The notes: generated from the letters alone by a model not told the origin. 8,086 nucleotides of DNA from Deltaproteobacteria bacterium (GCA_013138705.1 WTCF01000188.1:1-8086); one strand, 5' to 3'. Counted from the stretch's first letter, positions 1 through 6,510 are shown. A program made the numbers and translations.

Positions 1-343
1 CCTGGATATTAACCACGACATCATTGTCTGAAAGTTCAAGAAGCCTTGCCACCTCTGCAATCCGGTCCGTCCCGGATGGATGGCCGGGGTCTGTCATAAA
101 AACCGTTCCACCGGCTGTTTCCACGCATTCTGCGATCCTCGAATCATCAGTTGCCACTACTACCTGGTCAATGCCGGGGACCTTCAGTGCCCTCTGGTAT
201 ACATGGAGAATCATAGGGCTGCCTTGAATCTTTGCAAGTGGTTTTCCCGGGAATCTGGATGAGCCAAAACGTGCAGGGATTATGGCAAACACTTTGATTT
301 GGTGATTTGGTGATTTGGTGATTTGGTGATTGGGAAAATTCAT
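1..343 (-). CDS. kdsB: 3-deoxy-manno-octulosonate cytidylyltransferase (CMP-Kdo synthetase), N-terminal part, cut by the left edge
   Basis: This enzyme activates Kdo with CTP to give CMP-Kdo for the inner core of lipopolysaccharide, in the cytoplasm. The visible 114 codons carry the family's N-terminal nucleotide-binding signature IIPARFGSSRFPGKPL (residues 21-36), then VVVATDD (61-67) and HPSGTDRIAEV (88-98), ending in VVVNIQ just before the expected GDEP. Full proteins are about 245-250 aa, so roughly 60% lies outside. Two starts are possible. ATG at 343-341 has AGGT eight bases upstream and translates repeat array A as an N-terminal extension (MNFPNHQITKSPNHQI). GTG at 292-290, immediately after the array, fits the usual length of homologues but has no Shine-Dalgarno sequence. 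I list the ATG because rsmI next door is forced to translate the same repeat. It is the last visible gene of the minus-strand run. The identity is secure; the start is not. Confidence 0.9.
   Translation of the reverse strand, partial: MNFPNHQITKSPNHQIKVFAIIPARFGSSRFPGKPLAKIQGSPMILHVYQRALKVPGIDQVVVATDDSRIAECVETAGGTVFMTDPGHPSGTDRIAEVARLLELSDNDVVVNIQ
296..334. repeat. Repeat array A: four perfect 8-bp units plus a degenerate fifth
   Basis: The plus strand reads GATTTGGT four times (296-303, 304-311, 312-319, 320-327), followed by a degenerate unit GATTGGG (328-334). The coding strand of kdsB reads ATCACCAA. The array ends three bases before the GTG at 292-290 and lies inside the open reading frame from ATG 343. 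It is in the same orientation as array B and opposite to array C. Confidence 0.95.
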
Positions 344-361
344 GTAATTTACCTAAGGTCA

Positions 362-401
362 AAAGTGCCTAAAGTTTAAAGTGCCTAAAGTGAGCTAAAG
401 T
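362..401. repeat. Tandem 16-bp repeat (AAAGTGCCTAAAGT core) after the rsmI stop
   Basis: AAAGTGCCTAAAGT occurs exactly at 362-375 and 378-391, a period of 16 bp, followed by a truncated third copy GAGCTAAAGT (392-401). The last base falls in the rsmI stop codon (403-401). It differs in sequence and period from the 8-bp arrays, so the short rsmI-kdsB gap holds two unrelated repeat types side by side. No terminator-like hairpin with a T-run is visible in the gap. Confidence 0.85.
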
Positions 402-1324
402 TATGGAATGTTGTCTCCCGGCAATCCCCTGGACCGGCTGTCTTTCTGTTTGATCTCCAGGGCAAGTGGATATACCTGGCTCTTGGTCATGCCGGTAAGC
501 CGGACCAAAAGATCCACACTATCCCTGATTGACAGGCTTTTTTCTGAAATCAGGTGCTGAAGTGCCTTTTCTACTGCCTCCGGATCCCGGCAGGATTTCC
601 TGTGTCTATCCTCTTCCGCCCCTTCTATCACCAGGGTAATCTCACCTTTCACCCGTCCCTTTGAAAGCTGCTCTATAATACCTGATACTGAGCCGGATAT
701 CACAGTCTCATACATCTTTGTGAGCTCCCTGGCCATTACCATCTGCCTATCCCCTAGAATGTCCAGAATATCTTCCAGGGCATCAAGCAGGCGATGGGGT
801 GCCTCGAAGATTACGATTGTGTGAGGGATTTCTGCCAGTTGCTCAAGGGTCTTGCGTCTTTCAGCCCGCTTGTTTGGAAGAAAGCCGGCGAAAAAAAATG
901 AGTCTGCCGGCATGGCCGCCACGCTCAGGGCCGCAACAATAGCAGATGCCCCTGGTACCGGGACTACGCTGAAACCGGCCTCCCTGACGAGTTTTACCAG
1001 GCCTGCACCAGGGTCTGAGAGTGCAGGGGTGCCGGCATCTGATACCATAGCCACGTCCTTCCCTTCTGCAAGCAAGGTAATGACCTTTTTGGCGCTGGTC
1101 CTTTCATTATGCTTGTGGCAGCTCAAGAGGCCGGCCTTGATGCCCATATGAGTTAGTAGTTTTCTGGTACTCCTTGTATCTTCCGCAGCAACAAGAGAAA
1201 CCCCACCAAGGACCTCTTTTGCCCTTATACTAATGTCTTTAAGATTTCCAATGGGAGTGCCTACTACATAGAGGACCCCTTTATTGGGTGATTTGGTGAT
1301 TTGGTGATTTGGTGATTTAATCAC
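401..1324 (-). CDS. rsmI: 16S rRNA (cytidine1402-2'-O)-methyltransferase RsmI
   Basis: RsmI uses S-adenosylmethionine to methylate the 2'-O-ribose of C1402 in the decoding centre of 16S rRNA. The 307-aa product has the tetrapyrrole-methylase-like fold signatures in order: VVGTPIGNLKD (20-30), AAEDTRSTRKLL (46-57), SCHKHNE (68-74), MVSDAGTPALSDPG (93-106), VPVPGASA (121-128), FEAPHRL (173-179), ARELTK (198-203) and KGEITLVIEG (226-235). E. coli RsmI is 286 aa; the excess is mainly the N-terminus. GTG 1324-1322 is the only ATG, GTG or TTG in frame before the conserved domain, so residues 2-14 (IKSPNHQITKSPN) must come from repeat array B. No Shine-Dalgarno sequence precedes it. The GTG overlaps the end of the upstream gene (GTGATTAA, 8 bp), which suggests translational coupling. 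Function is secure; start is fairly sure. Confidence 0.96.
   Translation of the reverse strand: MIKSPNHQITKSPNKGVLYVVGTPIGNLKDISIRAKEVLGGVSLVAAEDTRSTRKLLTHMGIKAGLLSCHKHNERTSAKKVITLLAEGKDVAMVSDAGTPALSDPGAGLVKLVREAGFSVVPVPGASAIVAALSVAAMPADSFFFAGFLPNKRAERRKTLEQLAEIPHTIVIFEAPHRLLDALEDILDILGDRQMVMARELTKMYETVISGSVSGIIEQLSKGRVKGEITLVIEGAEEDRHRKSCRDPEAVEKALQHLISEKSLSIRDSVDLLVRLTGMTKSQVYPLALEIKQKDSRSRGLPGDNIP
1283..1320. repeat. Repeat array B: 8-bp repeat inside the 5' end of rsmI
   Basis: The plus strand reads GATTTGGT three times (1290-1297, 1298-1305, 1306-1313), flanked by degenerate ATTGGGT (1283-1289) and GATTTAA (1314-1320). It contains the stop codon of the phosphatidyltransferase gene (1319-1317) and encodes residues 2-14 of RsmI. 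Because the unit is 8 bp, each unit gained or lost would shift the rsmI frame. Three units (24 bp) encode the 8-residue period SPNHQITK. Confidence 0.95.
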
Positions 1325-1913
1325 TTGATTGTCTGTATACGTGAAAGATGCGCTGAAGGGCGGTTATGTGGGTAAAAACTGCAATAATTATCAGAACCGG
1401 ATAAATCCATCCGAAGATAAGGCCCACGGCAAGGATGAATATACGCTCAAACCTGGTAAGTATTCCCACCTTACAGCTAAAGCCAAGGGCCTCAGCCCTT
1501 GCCCTGGTGTAGCTGACAAGGAGAGACCCGGTCATTGCGGAAAGTACAAGGACCGCTTCGACCAACCCGCCCTGCCTGTGTAAAAACAGATAGGCCATCA
1601 GTCCCAGAAATAGAAAAAATTCAGCATATCTGTCCACTGTTGAGTCAAGAAAGGCGCCAAAGGGACTGACCCGTCCCTGCTCCCTGGCGAGCAGTCCATC
1701 AACAGCATCCAGGGGTCCGAATACGGCAAGCAGCCAACCGGCAGCCGCCGGATGACCTATGCCAAGTACCAGGCCGCTTGCTCCATAGGCAATAAGCCCG
1801 ATAATGCTGACCATATTGGGAGAAAGACCGAGCCTTCCCAAAAAACGGGCCACTAAAAGCAGATAAGGCTTGAACCGGTCACGGCACCAATCACTGAAAG
1901 ACCAATTAATCAC
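1317..1913 (-). CDS. CDP-alcohol phosphatidyltransferase family membrane protein
   Basis: The family transfers a phosphatidyl group from a CDP-activated lipid to an alcohol acceptor at the cytoplasmic membrane, forming phospholipid head groups. The signature D-x2-DG-x2-AR-x8-G-x3-D-x3-D is complete: D69, D72-G73, A76-R77, G86, D90 and D94. These are the metal-binding and catalytic aspartates. The 198-aa protein has hydrophobic stretches near 35-67, 97-137 and 156-183, consistent with about six membrane helices. The phrase SYTRARAEALGF...VGILTRFERI (from residue 134) resembles phosphatidylinositol-phosphate and archaetidylinositol-phosphate synthases more than classical PgsA, so the acceptor could be an inositol phosphate or glycerol 3-phosphate; I cannot decide. 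GTG 1913-1911 is forced because a TGA codon directly precedes it. It lies in repeat array C, 20 bp after ileS. The 3' end overlaps rsmI by 8 bp. Confidence 0.92.
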   Translation of the reverse strand: MINWSFSDWCRDRFKPYLLLVARFLGRLGLSPNMVSIIGLIAYGASGLVLGIGHPAAAGWLLAVFGPLDAVDGLLAREQGRVSPFGAFLDSTVDRYAEFFLFLGLMAYLFLHRQGGLVEAVLVLSAMTGSLLVSYTRARAEALGFSCKVGILTRFERIFILAVGLIFGWIYPVLIIIAVFTHITALQRIFHVYRQSSD

Positions 1914-1950
1914 TCAATCACCAAATCACCAAATCACTCAATCACCAAAT
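1908..1950. repeat. Repeat array C: five 8-bp units across the ileS / phosphatidyltransferase junction
   Basis: The plus strand reads AATCACTC, AATCACCA, AATCACCA, AATCACTC, AATCACCA (1908-1947), then AAT. The coding strand therefore reads GGTGATT, opposite to arrays A and B. The array encodes the last residues of IleRS (LVIE), its TGA stop (1936-1934), the whole 20-bp spacer and the GTG start of the next gene (1913-1911). The GGTGAT unit ending three bases before that GTG could act as a shifted Shine-Dalgarno sequence. Confidence 0.95.
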
Positions 1951-4765
1951 TCCCCAGTACTCCTGAACACCGGCCGCACACATCAGGCCATGAAGGGTCT
2001 TTGCCCACATCTTCACTCCAGGTCCAACATCTGGCGCATTTTTCACCCGCTGCCCGGATAACCTTGACAGCAAGCCCTTCTATCTCATCGCTCTGCCATA
2101 CAGTGCTGTCCCCTGAGTCAAGTTCCCCACTCAAGTCAAGTTGGGAAACAATGGTAATAGTCCTTAGTAGTTCCCTGTGTTCTTCCAGGAAGTCAGCCGT
2201 ATCTTCCGGAGGCCTTATCAGGACCTTTGCATCCAGGGCAAGGCCTATCCGTTTTTCTTTTCTGGCAAGCTCCAGTGCCTTTGTAACTTCTCTACGGATT
2301 TTCCATAGGAACTCCCATTCAGCATTGAATGATTTATCAATGGAAATGGATGGGGGATCAGGCAACTCAGCCAGAAAAATACTCTCAGTCCCAGCGCCCG
2401 GCAGGTGGCTCCAGGCCTCCTCAGCAGTAAATGAAAGTATCGGGGCCATAAGAAGCAATATATCATGGACAATACGATAAATGGCTGTCTGGGCAGAACG
2501 GCGGATACTGCCCTCCGGGTGCTCACAGTAGAGTCTGTCTTTTAAAATATCCAGATAGAGGGCGCTCAGGTCAACTATACAGAACTGTTGTATTTGGCGG
2601 AATACACCGTGGAACTTAAATTCCTTATAGGCATGTTTGACATTTTTAGTTATTTCTCCAAGCCTCACCAGGGCCCAGCGATCAAGGGCCTCCATTCGGT
2701 CAAAATCCAAAGAGTGCTTATCGGGGTCAAAATCAGACAGGTTGCTGAGAAGGTAACGGATAGTATTGCGGATCTTCCGGTACGCCTCGGTCAGGCGCTG
2801 AAGTATCTCGTTTGAGATCTTTATATCATCCTGGTAGTCCTCTGCTGAGACCCAGAGTCTCAGCACCTCTGCTCCGTATTCCTTGATGACATCGGCCGGT
2901 GGGACGACATTGCCCACTGACTTGGACATCTTTTTCCCCTTCCCATCCACCACAAAACCATGGGTAAGTACTGCCTTGTAGGGTGCCTTATGTCTGGTTG
3001 CAACGCTGGTAAGAAGTGAGCTCTGGAACCATCCCCTGTGCTGATCACTTCCTTCCAGATAAAGGGCAGCCGGAGAGGAAAGCCCTTTCCTGGTCTCCAG
3101 GACCGCTGCATGGCTCACCCCTGAATCGAACCAGACATCCAGTATATCGATCTCTTTGCGAACTCTTGTGCCTCCGCACTTTGGACAAGCAGTTCCAGGA
3201 GGAAGGAATTCCTCTGCCTCCCTTGCAAACCATGCATCAGAGCCTTCTTTTTCAAAGATTTCTGCCAGGTGATCCGCTATTGCCTGGTCCATTACAGGTT
3301 CTTCGCAATCCTCACAGATAAGGACCGTAATGGGAATACCCCAGGCCCTCTGTCTGGAAATGCACCAATCAGGCCTTGTCTCTATCATTCCGTAAATACG
3401 CTCTTTTCCCCAGTCCGGAATCCATCTGACGGTCTCAATGGCGCGAAGGGCCTCTTCACGCAACGCCCCTGCCTCCATGGAGATAAACCACTGCGCGGTT
3501 GCTCGAAAAATTACCGGCTTTTTGCAACGCCAGCAGTGGGGATAGCTGTGCTCAATAGTCTCATGAGCCACAAGGCTGCCCTTATCTTGCAGCATCTCAA
3601 CAATCTTGTCATTTGCATTAAAGATGTTTTCCCCCTCGAATTCCTTTACCTCTGATGTAAACCTGCAGTAGTCGTCCACAGGGGAATAGATATCAAGGCC
3701 GTATCTGATACCGCTTTCATAGTCATCCGCTCCATGGCCCGGAGCAGTGTGAATACAGCCTGTGCCTGTATCAAGCGTAATATAAGGGGCGATAATAAGG
3801 AGACTATCCCTTTCAAGGAATGGGTGTTTTACATACATTCCTTCAATATCTCCGCCCCTGAATGTACCTAGGACTCTGGCATCTTTCTGCTCAAGACCGG
3901 CGGCAATCAAGGTAGAAAGCAATCTCCCCTCTGCCAGTATCCAGACTTCTTTTGTCCCACTACCAACCTGGACCTCAACAGCCACGTAGTCAAAGTCAGG
4001 GTGTAGCGCCACTGCCAGGTTGGCAGGCAGAGTCCAGGGAGTAGTGGTCCAGATGAGCGCAAAGGCAGGACCGGCCAGCATTCCAAAACGATCCTCAAGC
4101 CAGTGTTTGAGGACATCCCCGGCTGCAAATCTTACTGTAATGGAAGGAGACTTGTGGGAGGCGTACTCTACCTCAGCCTCTGCCAGGGCAGTCACACAAC
4201 CAGGACACCAATAGACTGGTTTTTTACTCTTAATGACGTGGCCATCCATAAATATGCGGCAAAACTCTCTACAGATGGAGGCCTCGTAGTCATAGGTCAT
4301 CGTGAGATAAGGGTTATCCCAGTCTCCCAATATTCCCAGCCTTGAGAATTCTTCTTTCTGTATGCGCACAAATTTTTCCGCATAGCGCCGGCACGCTTTA
4401 CGCACGGCCAACTTGCTCATCTTGGACCTCTTGGATCCCAAGTCTTTCTCAACGTTGTGCTCAATAGGCAGTCCGTGGCAGTCCCACCCCGGTACATACG
4501 GCGTATCAAACCCCATCATATGGTGAGATTTTACAATTATGTCCTTCAGGACCTTGTTGATCGCATGCCCCAGGTGTATGTGGCCATTTGCATAGGGGGG
4601 GCCGTCATGAAGTATGAAAGGGGGCCGTCCCTGTCCTTGTTCTCTCAGGTGCCCATAAAGGTCCATGGCCTTCCAGCGCTTGAGCATTTCAGGCTCCCGT
4701 TGAGCGAGATTTGCCTTCATTGGAAAGCGCGTCTTGGGAAGGCTTAGTGTCTTTTTGTATTCCAT
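1934..4765 (-). CDS. ileS: Isoleucyl-tRNA synthetase
   Basis: IleRS charges tRNA-Ile with isoleucine in the cytoplasm and edits misactivated valine. The 943-aa product is close to E. coli IleRS (938 aa). Class I motifs are present: the HIGH equivalent HLGH (64-67, in PPYANGHIHLGH) and KMSKS (612-616). The CP1 editing domain shows TTPWTLPAN (241-249) and HTAPGHGADDYE (339-350), including its conserved aspartates. Cysteine pairs occur at 187/190, 484/487 and 527/530. A C-terminal zinc finger has C910, C913, C930 and C933 (CARCW ... CGRC), as in the bacterial type. ATG 4765-4763 is supported by AAAGGA seven bases upstream and by the usual N-terminus (KTLSLPKTRFPMKANLAQRE). The last codons and stop are made of array C repeat. 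No T-box leader fits in the 54-bp gap to the upstream gene, and lspA, its common downstream partner, is absent. Confidence 0.99.
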   Translation of the reverse strand: MEYKKTLSLPKTRFPMKANLAQREPEMLKRWKAMDLYGHLREQGQGRPPFILHDGPPYANGHIHLGHAINKVLKDIIVKSHHMMGFDTPYVPGWDCHGLPIEHNVEKDLGSKRSKMSKLAVRKACRRYAEKFVRIQKEEFSRLGILGDWDNPYLTMTYDYEASICREFCRIFMDGHVIKSKKPVYWCPGCVTALAEAEVEYASHKSPSITVRFAAGDVLKHWLEDRFGMLAGPAFALIWTTTPWTLPANLAVALHPDFDYVAVEVQVGSGTKEVWILAEGRLLSTLIAAGLEQKDARVLGTFRGGDIEGMYVKHPFLERDSLLIIAPYITLDTGTGCIHTAPGHGADDYESGIRYGLDIYSPVDDYCRFTSEVKEFEGENIFNANDKIVEMLQDKGSLVAHETIEHSYPHCWRCKKPVIFRATAQWFISMEAGALREEALRAIETVRWIPDWGKERIYGMIETRPDWCISRQRAWGIPITVLICEDCEEPVMDQAIADHLAEIFEKEGSDAWFAREAEEFLPPGTACPKCGGTRVRKEIDILDVWFDSGVSHAAVLETRKGLSSPAALYLEGSDQHRGWFQSSLLTSVATRHKAPYKAVLTHGFVVDGKGKKMSKSVGNVVPPADVIKEYGAEVLRLWVSAEDYQDDIKISNEILQRLTEAYRKIRNTIRYLLSNLSDFDPDKHSLDFDRMEALDRWALVRLGEITKNVKHAYKEFKFHGVFRQIQQFCIVDLSALYLDILKDRLYCEHPEGSIRRSAQTAIYRIVHDILLLMAPILSFTAEEAWSHLPGAGTESIFLAELPDPPSISIDKSFNAEWEFLWKIRREVTKALELARKEKRIGLALDAKVLIRPPEDTADFLEEHRELLRTITIVSQLDLSGELDSGDSTVWQSDEIEGLAVKVIRAAGEKCARCWTWSEDVGKDPSWPDVCGRCSGVLGNLVIE

Positions 4766-4772
4766 TGTTTAG

Positions 4773-4778
4773 TCCTTT
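4773..4778 (-). promoter_or_regulatory. ileS ribosome binding site
   Basis: AAAGGA on the minus strand, seven bases before ATG 4765. It is the clearest Shine-Dalgarno sequence in the minus-strand run. It fixes the ileS start and contrasts with rsmI, which has none. The 9-bp direct repeat ATTGTTTAG (4764-4772 and 4782-4790) brackets it. Confidence 0.7.
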
Positions 4779-4819
4779 GGTATTGTTTAGGCTATTTTGC
4801 GGGCCATCTTACACCAGCA

Positions 4820-6112
4820 TTAATCCGACCTCAAATACGGATTGAAATAGCCGAACCGGAGTTTGGGAAACCGCTTTTTAAGTATTGTTACCATGCCCAT
4901 TATCCCTGTCCGGTGACCTGTGTATTCGTAGCCTATGCCATCCAAATACCAGTCAGGATCAATGCTGTGATTTCTGAGTTGGATAAGATCAAGGCCCAGT
5001 TCCTGTATCAGGTCCGAGAGCCGGTCTATCTCTGCCATCTCATCCGTAAGACCCGGCAGGACAAACAGATTGATGGAGACAAAGCGGCCAGCCTCCTTCA
5101 TAATCCTCCATGAAGCCAGCACATCATTTTGATCATACCCCTTGGGCCGGAAGTAAGCATGGTAATAGTCTCTTCGTGTACTGTTCATGCTGATCCTTAT
5201 GCTGTCAAGCCCCGCAGAAATCAGTTTTTGCACTTTTTCCGGAAGGCTGGCATTGGTGTTGAGATTAATAGTCCCTTTATCAGTCTCCTCTCGTATCTTG
5301 ATCACCGACTGCTCCAGCAACTTTGCCTGAAGCAGAGGTTCTCCCTCGCATCCCTGTCCAAAGCTCACCACGGGTCTCTGTGCCCTTTTTAAATGGGGGA
5401 CCGCAACCCCTGCGACTTCTTCTGTTGTGGGTACAAAGGTAATCCTGTCCTGGCTGGCAGGAGGCACGCCCTCTGATTGCAATGATATACATCCCAGACA
5501 GGCTGCGTTACAAATAGGTGAAGTGGGAAGAGGGGCCTCCCACCTTCCCAGAAACAAATTTTTTGCAGCAGGACACCCATAGGTGAGGCTGCATCTTCCC
5601 AGATGTTGTATTAGCCTGTTTTCCTTATTCTTTTTTAGCATGGCAATGGTCTTTTTGCGGACTTCTTCAGGGCGGAAGTTGCAAAAATCCTGACGTGTAT
5701 CAGGATCACTCCTGAAGCCTGCTGCCCAAAAATGCCCCTTCCACCAGCCAACGGCAGTGTAGGTAAAGAGAGGCAAGGGAGGAATATCGGAATTTGACCT
5801 GTAGAAGGCGGCAAGAGCGGTCTGGGTATAGGCAGGGGCCATAAAGGCAGCAACTGCCCGGACTTTTCCCTTAGCATTGGCAGGGTCCTCATCCAGCACC
5901 ACCATATCGTCCCGATCCTGATCCCAGCCAACAGGCAGGCGGTCAGGCAGCACAAAAAGCTCACTCCCCTCAGGCAGGGGAATGAGATCCTTAAGGTCTA
6001 CCGGATGCAAGACACGCCCGCTCCTTCCTGCCATCTTAAGCTCAGGCAGGTCGTAGATCCGGCCTTCAGAGTCCGCGTAGACCAGAGATGGCATTTTACT
6101 TGGATGTCTCAT
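4820..6112 (-). CDS. Radical SAM protein of unknown substrate
   Basis: This 430-aa protein contains a radical SAM core. The cluster-binding motif is C201-x3-C205-x2-C208 (CNAACLGC), followed by SFGQGCEGEPLL (250-261), which contains a GGE-like SAM-binding motif, and by INLNTNASL (282-290), the strand typical of this fold. NLFVLPGLTDE (348-358) is a later core strand. Residues 1-195 precede the core and are not a domain I can name; they include PLPEGSELFVLPDRLPVG (45-62) and cysteines C144, C174 and C180, which might bind a further metal centre. The substrate and pathway are not evident. ATG 6112-6110 has only AGG eight bases upstream; ATG 6094 (residue 7) is an alternative. It is the first gene of the minus-strand run, 54 bp before ileS. 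It is not a recognised member of the ileS pathway, so the neighbourhood does not reveal its job. Confidence 0.88.
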   Translation of the reverse strand: MRHPSKMPSLVYADSEGRIYDLPELKMAGRSGRVLHPVDLKDLIPLPEGSELFVLPDRLPVGWDQDRDDMVVLDEDPANAKGKVRAVAAFMAPAYTQTALAAFYRSNSDIPPLPLFTYTAVGWWKGHFWAAGFRSDPDTRQDFCNFRPEEVRKKTIAMLKKNKENRLIQHLGRCSLTYGCPAAKNLFLGRWEAPLPTSPICNAACLGCISLQSEGVPPASQDRITFVPTTEEVAGVAVPHLKRAQRPVVSFGQGCEGEPLLQAKLLEQSVIKIREETDKGTINLNTNASLPEKVQKLISAGLDSIRISMNSTRRDYYHAYFRPKGYDQNDVLASWRIMKEAGRFVSINLFVLPGLTDEMAEIDRLSDLIQELGLDLIQLRNHSIDPDWYLDGIGYEYTGHRTGIMGMVTILKKRFPKLRFGYFNPYLRSD

Positions 6113-6198
6113 GAGACGAGCCTAAACTGAAATGGCTTTAGTTTGTATATATTGGGATTCTTCATTCACCAGTTTATACTTTTTCCGAAGTCGAAACT

Positions 6199-6222
6199 GG
6201 AAATTCGAAATTAGAAATTAGG
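6199..6222. repeat. Short degenerate GAAATT repeat block
   Basis: Three GAAATT units follow each other: GGAAATTC, GAAATTA, GAAATTA, then GG. A related unit in the opposite orientation, CCCAATTTCAAG (6248-6259), lies about 25 bp downstream. This is another low-complexity intergenic repeat, different from the 8-bp and 16-bp arrays on the left. Confidence 0.6.
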
Positions 6223-6460
6223 TAACACATCTCATCTTTTTGTTTTTCCCAATTTCAAGTTTTAACTTTCACTGCCAAAACATAAAATCAACAAAGTGTA
6301 TACTACTTCGCCCTTACCACTGCGACAAAATCCTCTCAAAGAATTCAAAGAGGTTCAAAAGTACCTGTAAAGTTCATTCAGAAACAGCGCAATTCCTCTA
6401 AATGACAAATGAAGATGTGACCTCCTATATTACCGGACGGCCATGTTGACTATATTATGC

Positions 6461-6489
6461 TTGACAAATTTGTTGTGCAACATTATTGT
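6461..6489 (+). promoter_or_regulatory. Sigma-70-type promoter of the RelA/SpoT-like - ATPase unit
   Basis: A perfect -35 box TTGACA (6461-6466) is followed by a 17-bp spacer and TATTGT (6484-6489), four of six matches to the -10 consensus. The expected start of transcription is near 6496, leaving a leader of about 30 bases before ATG 6526. It is the best promoter in the window. Confidence 0.65.
6471..6482. promoter_or_regulatory. Candidate operator palindrome in the promoter spacer
   Basis: TGTTG-TG-CAACA is a perfect 5-bp inverted repeat with a 2-bp centre, lying entirely between the -35 and -10 boxes. A protein bound there would block RNA polymerase, so it could be a repressor or autoregulation site. 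The arms are short and chance occurrence is possible. No DNA-binding regulator is visible in the two genes as far as they can be read. Confidence 0.35.
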
Positions 6490-6510
6490 TGTTTAACTTA
6501 TTTGTAGTTC

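Noticed and set aside
852..1151. 99-codon plus-strand open frame antisense to rsmI
   Set aside because: It lies wholly within rsmI on the opposite strand, and its translation is low-complexity Ala/Ser/Pro-rich text typical of a shadow frame.
296..1950. CRISPR array made of the AATCACCA repeats
   Set aside because: The units are 8 bp, directly adjacent, with no spacers of 25-40 bp and no cas genes nearby; these are simple tandem repeats.
2001..2480. 159-codon plus-strand open frame antisense to ileS
   Set aside because: The ileS frame here encodes conserved IleRS C-terminal sequence; the antisense frame shows no motif or ribosome binding site.
4766..4819. T-box or other leader controlling ileS
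   Set aside because: The gap to the upstream gene is only 54 bp, too short for a T-box, and no attenuator hairpin is visible.
6332..6353. CCTCT ... AGAGG inverted repeat as a terminator
   Set aside because: Only five base pairs with a 12-base loop and no following T-run.
6421..6426. CCTCCT, i.e. AGGAGG on the minus strand, as a ribosome binding site
   Set aside because: No ATG, GTG or TTG at a suitable distance opens a meaningful minus-strand frame.
6402..6449. 15-codon plus-strand frame in the divergent gap as a leader peptide
   Set aside because: It has no ribosome binding site, no run of regulatory codons, and it lies upstream of the good promoter at 6461.
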